From NCBI RefSeq assembly GCF_014201095.1, contig NZ_JACHDN010000001.1:2480001-2544000 (forward strand): a DNA stretch of 64,000 nt, given 5' to 3'. This DNA comes from Cellulomonas hominis (lineage in GTDB: Bacteria; Actinomycetota; Actinomycetes; Actinomycetales; Cellulomonadaceae). This document shows positions 8,175-15,069 of the stretch, one piece after another. The first letter of the stretch is position 1. Each line of letters begins with the position of its first letter. Under the pieces are notes generated by a model. The model saw only the letters and a list, made by a program, of their open reading frames with translations. It searched no databases and was not told where the DNA came from. The position numbers and the translations under genes were made by a program.

Positions 8175-10637
8175 GTGCGACTCCACGGCGAGGACGCCGC
8201 CACCACGTCCGGGGGCGGGAACGAGGACGTGATGACCGAGGACCTGACCCTGCTGGAGAAGGCCGCCCTGCTGGTCGGCAAGACGGTGTGGGAGACCCAC
8301 GACCTGCCGCGGCACGGCGTGCGGTCGCTGTGGCTGGCGGACGGCCCGCACGGGGTGCGCAAGCAGCTGGGCGCGGCCGACCACCTCGGCATCGCCGCGT
8401 CGCAGCCGGCCACCTGCTTCCCGACCTCGGCGGGCGTCGCGAACACGTGGGACGTCGAGCTCGCCGAGCGGGTCGGGGCGGCGCTGGGCGCCGAGGCCGC
8501 CGCGCAGGAGGTCGACGTGCTGCTCGGCCCCGGCCTGAACATCAAGCGCTCCCCGCTGGGCGGGCGGTCGTTCGAGTACTTCTCCGAGGACCCGGTGCTG
8601 GCCGGGCGGATGGCCGCCGGCTACGTGCGGGGCATCCAGTCGCAGGGCGTGGCCGCGTGCCCCAAGCACTACGCCGCGAACTCCCAGGAGCTGCGCCGCA
8701 TGGTGTCGGACTCCGTGGTCGACGAGCGCACGCTGCGCGAGATCTACCTGACGGCGTTCGGGATCGTCGTCGAGACGGCGGCGCCCCGGACGATCATGTC
8801 GGCCTACAACCTGGTCAACGGGGTCTACGCCCACGAGGACCCGTTCCTGCTCGGCGCCGTGCTGCGCGAGGAGTGGGGCTTCGACGGTGCGGTGATCTCC
8901 GACTGGGGCGGCTCGAACGACGTCGTGGCCGCTGTCGCCGCCGGCGGCACGCTCGAGATGCCCGCCGCCGGCCTGGGCTCGGCCCGGCAGATCGTGGACG
9001 CGGTGCGCACCGGCCGGATCACCGAGGCGGACGTCGACGCCCGCGCGGCCGAGATGCTGCGCCTGGTCGCCGACGCCCGGACCTCCCCGGCCCCCGCGGT
9101 CGACCCGGTCGCGCACCACGCGCTGGCCCGCGAGGTCGCCGCGCGCACGGCCGTGCTGCTCAAGAACGACGACGCGATCCTGCCGCTGGCTCCCGGCGCC
9201 CGGGTCGCGGTGATCGGTGACTTCGCCCGCACCCCGCGCTACCAGGGCTCGGGCTCCTCGGCGGTGAACCCGACCCGCCTGGACTCGGTGCTCGACGTGA
9301 TCGGGGAGTCCGGGCTGGAGATGACGGCGTTCGCCGCCGGGTTCCGGCGCGACGGCACGCCGGACGCCGCCCTGCGCGCCGAGGCCGTCGAGGCCGCCCG
9401 CGGCGCCGACGTGGCGCTGCTGTTCCTGGGGCTGGACGAGATCGCCGAGTCCGAGGGCCTGGACCGCTCGACGCTGGCGCTGCACGCGGCGCAGGTCGAG
9501 GTGCTGCGCGAGGTGGCCGCGGTGAACCCGCGCACGGTCGTGGTGCTGGCCGGCGGCGGTGTCGTGGAGATGCCGTGGCTCGGCTCGGCGCGGGCCGTCG
9601 TGCACGGCTACCTGTCCGGCCAGGCCGGGGCGGGCGGGCTGCTCGACGTGCTGACCGGCGTGGTCAACCCGTCCGGGCACCTGGCCGAGACGGTGCCGGT
9701 CGCGCTCTCCGACACCCCGACCGCCGACGCGTTCCCCGCCGAGGGCCGCACCGCGGAGTACCGCGAGGGCCTGTACGTCGGGTACCGGTACTACACGACC
9801 GCCGGCGTCCCGGTGACCTTCCCGTTCGGGTACGGGCTGTCGTACACGACGTTCGCGCACACGGCCCTGACCGCGACCGCCGACGCCGCGACCGTGACCG
9901 TGACGAACACCGGCGACCGCGCCGGCGCCGACGTCGTGCAGGTCTACGTGTCCCGGGTCTCCGCCGGGGTGCACCGCCCGGTGCGGACGCTGGCCGGGTT
10001 CGCGCGCGTCGAGCTCGAGCCGGGGGAGTCCGCCACGGTCACCGTCCCGCTCGGGGACGCCGCGTTCCGGCACTGGGACGTCGCGACCGGGTCGTGGCAG
10101 GTCGAGCAGGGCACCTGGCGGGTGCTGGCCGGCGAGCACGTCGACGACCTCACGCTGTCCGCCGACGTCGAGCTCACCGGCACGGTCCCGGCCCGCGAGG
10201 AGGACGTGCCGAAGCGGTACCTGACCGGCGACGTGCGCGAGGTCCCCGACGAGGACTTCGCCGCGCTGCTCGGCCGGCCGCTGCCGTCGTCCGCCTGGTC
10301 GCGGCCGCTGACCGTCAACGACCCGCTGTCCGCGATGGCCGGGGCCCCGTCGCCGCTGGCCCGCCTGGCGTACCGGGTGCTCGCGATGCTGCGCGACCGG
10401 GCCGACCGCAAGGGCAAGCCGGACCTCAACATCCTGTTCCTGCTCAACATGCCGTTCCGCGCCATCGGGAAGATGACGAACGGCATGGTCGACGCGGCGA
10501 TGGTCGACGGCATCGTCCGGATCGTCAACGGCCGCTTCTTCGCCGGGGCCGGGGCCACGGTCCGCGCCTTCTTCCGCAACCGCCGCGCCAACACGGCCTC
10601 GACCCGTGCCCTGAGGGCTCCGGGCCGCGACGCCTGA
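8175..10637 (+). CDS. GH3 glycoside hydrolase with Fn3-like domain and amphipathic C-terminal tail
   Basis: An 820-residue GH3 enzyme starting at GTG 8175 with AAGGAG eight bases before; an ATG at 8232 is an alternative. There is no signal peptide. Domains run in the normal order: TIM barrel (LADGPHGVRKQ, GRSFEYFSEDPVLAG, CPKHYAANSQE, VISDWGG with nucleophile Asp243), then the alpha/beta sandwich (VLLKNDDAILPL, YRYYTTAGVPVTFPFGYGLSYT), then an Fn3-like domain ending GTWRVLAGEH. The last 130 residues hold a hydrophobic or amphipathic segment (LNILFLLNMPFRAIGKMTNGMV) and a basic end, which may dock the enzyme on the membrane. It probably acts on oligosaccharides inside the cell or at its inner face. 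It lies 30 bases before the gtrA-like gene, so they are probably cotranscribed. Confidence 0.9.
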   Translation: MRLHGEDAATTSGGGNEDVMTEDLTLLEKAALLVGKTVWETHDLPRHGVRSLWLADGPHGVRKQLGAADHLGIAASQPATCFPTSAGVANTWDVELAERVGAALGAEAAAQEVDVLLGPGLNIKRSPLGGRSFEYFSEDPVLAGRMAAGYVRGIQSQGVAACPKHYAANSQELRRMVSDSVVDERTLREIYLTAFGIVVETAAPRTIMSAYNLVNGVYAHEDPFLLGAVLREEWGFDGAVISDWGGSNDVVAAVAAGGTLEMPAAGLGSARQIVDAVRTGRITEADVDARAAEMLRLVADARTSPAPAVDPVAHHALAREVAARTAVLLKNDDAILPLAPGARVAVIGDFARTPRYQGSGSSAVNPTRLDSVLDVIGESGLEMTAFAAGFRRDGTPDAALRAEAVEAARGADVALLFLGLDEIAESEGLDRSTLALHAAQVEVLREVAAVNPRTVVVLAGGGVVEMPWLGSARAVVHGYLSGQAGAGGLLDVLTGVVNPSGHLAETVPVALSDTPTADAFPAEGRTAEYREGLYVGYRYYTTAGVPVTFPFGYGLSYTTFAHTALTATADAATVTVTNTGDRAGADVVQVYVSRVSAGVHRPVRTLAGFARVELEPGESATVTVPLGDAAFRHWDVATGSWQVEQGTWRVLAGEHVDDLTLSADVELTGTVPAREEDVPKRYLTGDVREVPDEDFAALLGRPLPSSAWSRPLTVNDPLSAMAGAPSPLARLAYRVLAMLRDRADRKGKPDLNILFLLNMPFRAIGKMTNGMVDAAMVDGIVRIVNGRFFAGAGATVRAFFRNRRANTASTRALRAPGRDA

Positions 10638-10667
10638 GCCCGCCCGACCGAGAACGAGAGAGACCTG

Positions 10668-11306
10668 ATGATCACCCGCCTCCGCGACGCCTGGCGTCGA
10701 TTCGCCGAGCGCCGCCCCGGCGTCGCCCAGTTCGTCGTGTTCTTCGTGCTGAGCAACGGCATCACGGTGCTGCAGCTGGCCATGATGCCGCTGATCAAGT
10801 GGGGCTTCGGCATGACGTCGCTGGTCGACACGGCGTTCCAGGTCTGGCCGATCGGGTCGAACCCGGACGGGTCGCAGTACTTCGTGTTCGACTACGCCGC
10901 GGGCGCCCTGCCGGCCGGCGGCGGGGGGCTGGCATACTTCCTGGCCGTGCAGATCACCTTGCTGGTGGCGCAGGTGATCAACTTCTTCGCCCAGCGCAAC
11001 ATCACGTTCAAGTCCAACTCGTCGGTGGGCAAGGCGGCCATGTGGTACGCCATCGCCTACGTCGCCATCACGATCCTGGCCGCCGCCGCGCAGGGCCTGT
11101 ACAAGACGCCGATCTACGACCTGTTCATCGACACGTGGGGCATGGGCGGCACCGGCGAGACCCTCGCGGACTTCGTCACGATGATCATCAACGCCGCGAT
11201 CTCGTTCTGGGTGTTCTTCCCGATCTTCAAGGTCATCTTCAAGCAGGTGCCGGAGACCGCCGCGCCCGCCGCGGCCGCGGACGCCACGCAGGTGCGGGCG
11301 TCATGA
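10668..11306 (+). CDS. GtrA-like multispanning membrane protein
   Basis: A 212-residue membrane protein with about four predicted helices: residues 18-40 (VAQFVVFFVLSNGITVLQLAMM), about 88-108, 125-145 and 170-190. The segment VAQVINFFAQRNITFKSNSS matches the GtrA family signature (NFxxxRxxTF). GtrA-like proteins are thought to flip or help transfer polyprenyl-linked sugars across the membrane for glycosylation of surface polymers. The gene ends in a 4-base overlap (ATGA) with the glycosyltransferase gene, so translation is probably coupled and the two proteins probably work together. An insertion of about 35 residues between helices 1 and 2 makes it longer than minimal GtrA proteins. Confidence 0.8.
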   Translation: MITRLRDAWRRFAERRPGVAQFVVFFVLSNGITVLQLAMMPLIKWGFGMTSLVDTAFQVWPIGSNPDGSQYFVFDYAAGALPAGGGGLAYFLAVQITLLVAQVINFFAQRNITFKSNSSVGKAAMWYAIAYVAITILAAAAQGLYKTPIYDLFIDTWGMGGTGETLADFVTMIINAAISFWVFFPIFKVIFKQVPETAAPAAAADATQVRAS

Positions 11307-12322
11307 CCCCGCTGCTGTCCGTCGTCGTCCCCGCGTACAACGCGGAGGCGTACCTCGCTCGCGCCCTGGACTCCCTGGTCGGCTTCGGGCCGGACGTCGA
11401 GGTGATCGTGGTCGACGACGGGTCGACGGACGGCACCGCGGTCCTCGCGCACGAGTACGTGGACCGCTTCCCGGGTCTGGTGCGCCTGCTCCGCAAGCCG
11501 AACGGCGGGCACGGGTCGGCGATCAACACCGGCCTGGACCACGCCCGCGGGGCCTACCTCAAGGTCGTGGACGCCGACGACTGGCTGGACCGGGCGGCGC
11601 TGGCCGAGGTGCTGGCCACGCTGCGCGGCTTCCGCGCGGACGACCACGCGGTCGACCTGCTGGTGTCGAACTTCGTCTACGAGAAGGTCGGCAAGAAGAA
11701 CAAGACCGCCGTCCGCTACGGCGGGGCGCTGCCGAAGGGCCGGGTGCTGACCTGGTCCCAGACCCGGCGGTTCGCCAAGCGGCAGTACCTGATGATGCAC
11801 GCGCTGACCTACCGCACCGCGGTGCTGCGCGAGGCCGGGCTGCGGCTGCCGGAGCACACGTTCTACGTCGACAACCTCTACGCGCTGGTGCCGCTGGCCA
11901 AGGTGCGCACGCTGTTCTACCTCGACGTGGACCTGTACCGGTACTTCATCGGGCGCGAGGACCAGTCGGTCCAGGAGGCGGTCATGCTGCGCCGCCTGGA
12001 CCAGCAGCTGCGCGTGAACTGGATGATGCTCGAGCACGTCTCGCGCACCCCCGTGCACGACCTGCGCCTGCGCCGCTACCTGCTGCACTACGTCGAGATC
12101 ATCTGCGCGGTGTCCTCGATCCTGCTCATCCGGGCCGGCACGCCCGCGTCCCTGGCGGAGAAGGACCGGCTGTGGTCCCGGCTGCGCGCGCACGACCCGT
12201 GGCTGTACCGCCGCGTGCGCTGGTCGGTGCTGGGCCAGATCTCGAACCTCCCCGGCCCGGCCGGCCGCCGGGTCTCGGTCCTGGCGTACCGCGTGGCCCA
12301 GCGCGCCATCGGCTTCAGCTGA
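11303..12322 (+). CDS. Family 2 glycosyltransferase
   Basis: A 339-residue GT-A-fold glycosyltransferase. The N-terminus MTPLLSVVVPAYNAEAYLARAL, the nucleotide-binding VEVIVVDDGSTDGT (about residues 34-47), the GGHGSAINTGLDHARG helix and the metal-binding KVVDADDWLD (about 88-97) are all classical GT2 features. The second half is helical, with conserved-looking YRYFIGREDQSVQ. It lacks membrane helices and so acts at the cytoplasmic face, probably charging a polyprenyl carrier that the GtrA-like protein handles. With glf in the same island the donor could be UDP-galactofuranose, but nothing in the sequence proves it. ATG 11303 overlaps the previous stop codon. Confidence 0.88.
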   Translation: MTPLLSVVVPAYNAEAYLARALDSLVGFGPDVEVIVVDDGSTDGTAVLAHEYVDRFPGLVRLLRKPNGGHGSAINTGLDHARGAYLKVVDADDWLDRAALAEVLATLRGFRADDHAVDLLVSNFVYEKVGKKNKTAVRYGGALPKGRVLTWSQTRRFAKRQYLMMHALTYRTAVLREAGLRLPEHTFYVDNLYALVPLAKVRTLFYLDVDLYRYFIGREDQSVQEAVMLRRLDQQLRVNWMMLEHVSRTPVHDLRLRRYLLHYVEIICAVSSILLIRAGTPASLAEKDRLWSRLRAHDPWLYRRVRWSVLGQISNLPGPAGRRVSVLAYRVAQRAIGFS

Positions 12323-12358
12323 CCCCTCGCCGGTCGCGGCCCTCCTCGCGCCCCTCGC

Positions 12359-12430
12359 GCCGAGACAGGACCCCCGGGCCGAGGGAGGGCCGTGCACGGC
12401 CCCGTGCCGGCCGGACCGTCCCGTCTCGGC
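12359..12430. terminator. Possible terminator between convergent genes
   Basis: Between the glycosyltransferase and the oppositely oriented phosphoribosyltransferase, GCCGAGAC (12359-12366) can pair with GTCTCGGC (12423-12430), enclosing a second hairpin built on GGGCCGTGCACGGCCC (12387-12402). It could stop transcription from either side, but pairing is less extensive than at the other hairpins. Confidence 0.35.
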
Positions 12431-12461
12431 GGGGTCTTGGGGGCGGGGTCCTCCGGTGGGG

Positions 12462-13124
12462 TCAGGGGGCGCGGGAGGACAGGAGCAGGCGGCGGACCTC
12501 CGCGTCCGAGGGCGGGGCGAAGCTCGCGTACTCCAGGCCGACCGCCTCGAAGCGCGCGGGGACGCGCAGGCACACCAGCTCGTCCGCCTCGCGGGCCAGC
12601 GCGGCCGCCGTGTCCGGCGGGCAGACCGGCAGCGCCACCACGACCCGGGCGACCCCGCGCCGGCGCAGCGCCGCGATCGCGGCCCGGACCGTCGACCCCG
12701 TCGCCGCGCCGTCGTCCACGACCACCGCCGTCCGCCCGGCGACCTCGAGCGCGGGCAGGTCCCGCCGGTAGGCCCGCTCGCGGCGGTGCAGCTCCGCGAG
12801 CTCGGCCGCGCGGACGGACTCCAGCACGGACTGCGGGATCCGCGCCGCCCGCAGCACCCGCTCGTGCAGGACGGTCACGACGTCACCCGCGATCCCGGCG
12901 AGGGCGCCCATCGCGAGCTCCGGCTGGACCGGGACCCCGAGCTTCCGCACGACGAGGACGTCCAGCGGGGCGTGCAGCCGCGCGGCGACCGGGGCCGCGA
13001 CCGGGACCCCGCCGCGCGGCAGGGCGAGCACCACCGCGGCCGGGTCCTCGGCCCGGGCCGCGAGCCGGTCCGCGAGCGCGGCACCCGCCTGCGCCCGGTC
13101 GCTGAACGGCTCCCTGCCCGGCAT
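12462..13124 (-). CDS. Type I phosphoribosyltransferase family protein
   Basis: A 220-residue protein with the 13-residue PRPP-binding loop AVVVDDGAATGSTV (about residues 135-148), the hallmark of type I phosphoribosyltransferases. The N-terminal part has VVLALPRGGVPVAAPVA, typical of the predicted phosphoribosyltransferase group often found beside dienelactone hydrolase or erythromycin-esterase genes. The substrate is unknown; members of this group are not the housekeeping purine enzymes. ATG 13124 gives the family N-terminus. It is transcribed alone: a strong hairpin separates it from the upstream exported-protein operon on the same strand. Confidence 0.82.
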   Translation of the reverse strand: MPGREPFSDRAQAGAALADRLAARAEDPAAVVLALPRGGVPVAAPVAARLHAPLDVLVVRKLGVPVQPELAMGALAGIAGDVVTVLHERVLRAARIPQSVLESVRAAELAELHRRERAYRRDLPALEVAGRTAVVVDDGAATGSTVRAAIAALRRRGVARVVVALPVCPPDTAAALAREADELVCLRVPARFEAVGLEYASFAPPSDAEVRRLLLSSRAP

Positions 13125-13274
13125 CGTCCTGCTGACGCTACCCGCGCCCGCGGATGCGGACCCGCCGGGCCCGGGCGACCCTGGTCGAGGCGGCCGGCCC
13201 CCGGCCGGTGGGGTCGACGCAGGGGCGCGACCCGCCCGGCTCGGCGCCGGCCGTCCTCCGGGCGTCCACGCGAG

Positions 13275-13320
13275 GGCAGTGCTCGGGGGTCGGGCGGCTG
13301 CGGGACCCCCGAGCGCTGCC
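13275..13320 (-). terminator. Terminator hairpin of the SipW/TasA-like operon
   Basis: A 17-bp stem (13275-13291 with 13304-13320, one G-T pair) with a 12-base loop lies about 70 bases beyond the end of the small exported protein gene. No T tract. It separates the operon from the phosphoribosyltransferase gene; the rest of 13125-13389 shows no gene. Confidence 0.6.
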
Positions 13321-13389
13321 GTCTCGTCGCGGCGGGCGGTCGGGCGGTCCGGGCGGGCGGCCGGCCGGGGTCAGAGGGCCGGTCCCGGG

Positions 13390-13665
13390 TCAGGGGGCGG
13401 CAGGTCCGGCGGGGGCCGGGGCAGGGTCCGCCGCCGGGTCCGTAGGGTCCGCGGGGTCGCCCGGGTCGGCCGGGGCGTCCGGGCCGGTCGACGCGGAGCG
13501 GACCGTGATCGTGAACGTGACCGTCGACGTCGACCCGAACTGCGCCGCCGCGTAGCCGACCGCCGGGCCGAGCAGCAGCGCGCCCGCGAGCAGCGCCCCG
13601 AGCAGCGCCCAGGTGCCGCGCCGCCCGCGCCCCCCGCGCGGCGCGTCAGCCGAGGAGGAGCGCAT
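13390..13665 (-). CDS. Small exported protein linked to SipW
   Basis: A 91-residue protein: a basic N-terminus (RGGRGRRG), a hydrophobic segment (about 18-38, TWALLGALLAGALLLGPAVG), a short AQFGSTSTVTFTITVRSAS region and a disordered tail rich in Pro, Ala and Asp (about 60-91). The hydrophobic segment followed by small residues and a TVTFTI strand resembles SipW-cognate signal sequences. The gene overlaps the 3' end of the signal peptidase gene by 20 bases, so the two are coupled. Function is unknown; a minor matrix component or an assembly partner of the TasA-like protein is a guess from position. The low-complexity tail gives little further information. Confidence 0.6.
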   Translation of the reverse strand: MRSSSADAPRGGRGRRGTWALLGALLAGALLLGPAVGYAAAQFGSTSTVTFTITVRSASTGPDAPADPGDPADPTDPAADPAPAPAGPAAP

Positions 13666-14380
13666 CGTCGCGCCGTTCCCGGGCGGAGGGCCGGTGCTCG
13701 CCGGCGGCGCGGCGGGCGCGGCGGTCGTCGAGCAGGGACAGGATCTCGAGCGTGGCGAGTGCGGCGAGCGGCGGGGCGAGCATGAGCGCCCGGCCCTGCG
13801 CGGACCCGGCCCAGTCGAGCACCCACCCCCACTTCGGGTACACGTGCAGGATGATGCCGCGCACCTGGGACAGCGGCGTGGCGTCCGGGTCGGGCTCGGC
13901 GTTCGCGTCGCCCTTCGTGTAGATGTACGGCCGGGTGATCGGCTCGCCGGACCGGGGGTCGCGCTCCTGGACCATCCGGCCGGTCGACTCGTCCTGGCGC
14001 ATGACCGGCAGGTTCTTGAGCGCGATGATCCGGTGCGTCACGAGCTGGTCGGACCGCGCGGGCCAGAACGTCGCCACCTGCCCGACGCGGAGCTGCGACG
14101 GGTCCGTGATCCGCCGCATGACGACGGCGTCGCCGGCGTCGAACGCGCCCTGCTCCGGTCCGGACATGGACCCGGAGGTGACGATGAGCAGGCGCTGCCC
14201 GTTGGCCTGGAACCACAGCGGCACGGCCAGCGAGGTCGCGTAGGCGAGCCCGCAGACCACGATGACCGTCCACAGCGCCGTGCGCAGGGCGCGCCGTGGC
14301 GCCGACACGGGCGTGCCGTGCCGGGGCCGCTCCGGGTGCTGCGCCCGGCGCTCGACCGGTGGGGTCGGCCTGCTGCTCAT
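13646..14380 (-). CDS. sipW: Type I signal peptidase, SipW (ER-like) type
   Basis: A 244-residue membrane protease that removes signal peptides from a dedicated set of exported proteins. A membrane helix spans about 35-56. The catalytic Ser71 lies in VTSGSMSG. In place of the Lys of ordinary bacterial signal peptidases there is His116 in QLVTHRI, and Asp158 follows in YTKGDAN, which is the Ser/His/Asp pattern of the archaeal, ER and SipW group. A second helix (about 195-212) is followed by a basic cytoplasmic tail. It is flanked by a TasA-like protein and a small exported protein on the same strand, its probable substrates. GAGGAG lies close to the ATG. Confidence 0.85.
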   Translation of the reverse strand: MSSRPTPPVERRAQHPERPRHGTPVSAPRRALRTALWTVIVVCGLAYATSLAVPLWFQANGQRLLIVTSGSMSGPEQGAFDAGDAVVMRRITDPSQLRVGQVATFWPARSDQLVTHRIIALKNLPVMRQDESTGRMVQERDPRSGEPITRPYIYTKGDANAEPDPDATPLSQVRGIILHVYPKWGWVLDWAGSAQGRALMLAPPLAALATLEILSLLDDRRARRAAGEHRPSARERRDDALLLG

Positions 14381-14405
14381 GAGCTCCTCGGGTGCGGCGG
14401 GGGCC

Positions 14406-15023
14406 TCAGCGGGCGTGCGGGTCGGGGGCCTGCTCGGCGAGGAAGGTGAACTTCAGGTCGGTGGTCGCCTCCTGGAACGCGTCGCCCAGCGACTCCGGGA
14501 CGGTGACGCGGACGCAGAGGGCCTCGGAGGTGCCGGCGTACAGGCTGCGGGCGTCGGTCACGAGCGGCTGGGTGCCGGTCGACAGCGACGGGACCTCGGC
14601 GACGACCTCGGCGCCGGCGACGCCGTCGACCGAGCAGGTCGCGGCGGCGTAGAGCGTCATGCCCAGCTGCGCGGCCAGCGCCTTGCCGTCGGTGTCCGTC
14701 GCCGCGTAGTCCACGCGGTACACGAGCGCGAGCGAGCCCTCGTTGCGGACCGTGACCGGGCTGTAGACGTCGTCGCCGGGCGCGAGGAACCCGGGCGGGA
14801 GCTCGAACGCGACGTCCTCGCCGGCCTCGATGTCGACGCTGCCGGTGGTGATGCCGGTGCGGCCGGCGTCCTGCCGGTCGGTGAAGATCGCGGACGTCAC
14901 GAGCGAGGTCATGCCGAGCGCCGCCATGCCGAGGATCGCGGCCGTGGTGATCAGGCGGCGCCGGCGGGCGGGGTCGCGCCGCGGCGGCGGGGGCGTGATC
15001 ATCTCGCGGAGCAGCTCGTCCAT
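14406..15023 (-). CDS. TasA/camelysin-like exported protein with SipW-type signal sequence
   Basis: About 205 residues. The N-terminus is basic (RRDPARRRRL), then a hydrophobic stretch (ITTAAILGMAALGMTSLV) and TSAIFTDRQDAG, the pattern typical of SipW-processed proteins. The mature domain is rich in beta strands (VDIEAGEDVAFELPPGFLAPGDDVYSPV is followed by VRNEGSLALVYRVDYAA) and resembles the TasA/camelysin fold that forms matrix fibres in Bacillus. Two cysteines (SLYAGTSEALCVRV and the earlier ATCSVDG) could form a disulphide. The start is uncertain: ATG 15023 has GAGG 12 bases upstream, while ATG 15035 touches it. It is the first gene of the three-gene operon with sipW. Confidence 0.75.
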   Translation of the reverse strand: MDELLREMITPPPPRRDPARRRRLITTAAILGMAALGMTSLVTSAIFTDRQDAGRTGITTGSVDIEAGEDVAFELPPGFLAPGDDVYSPVTVRNEGSLALVYRVDYAATDTDGKALAAQLGMTLYAAATCSVDGVAGAEVVAEVPSLSTGTQPLVTDARSLYAGTSEALCVRVTVPESLGDAFQEATTDLKFTFLAEQAPDPHAR

Positions 15024-15069
15024 CCGGGTGGTCATCCTCACGGGTGAGTCGAAACGGTCGTACCGGGTC

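Noticed and set aside
13125..13389. An additional small coding gene between the phosphoribosyltransferase and the small exported protein
   Set aside because: The plus-strand frames are Arg/Gly/Pro-rich with no ribosome-binding site and cross a 17-bp terminator stem.
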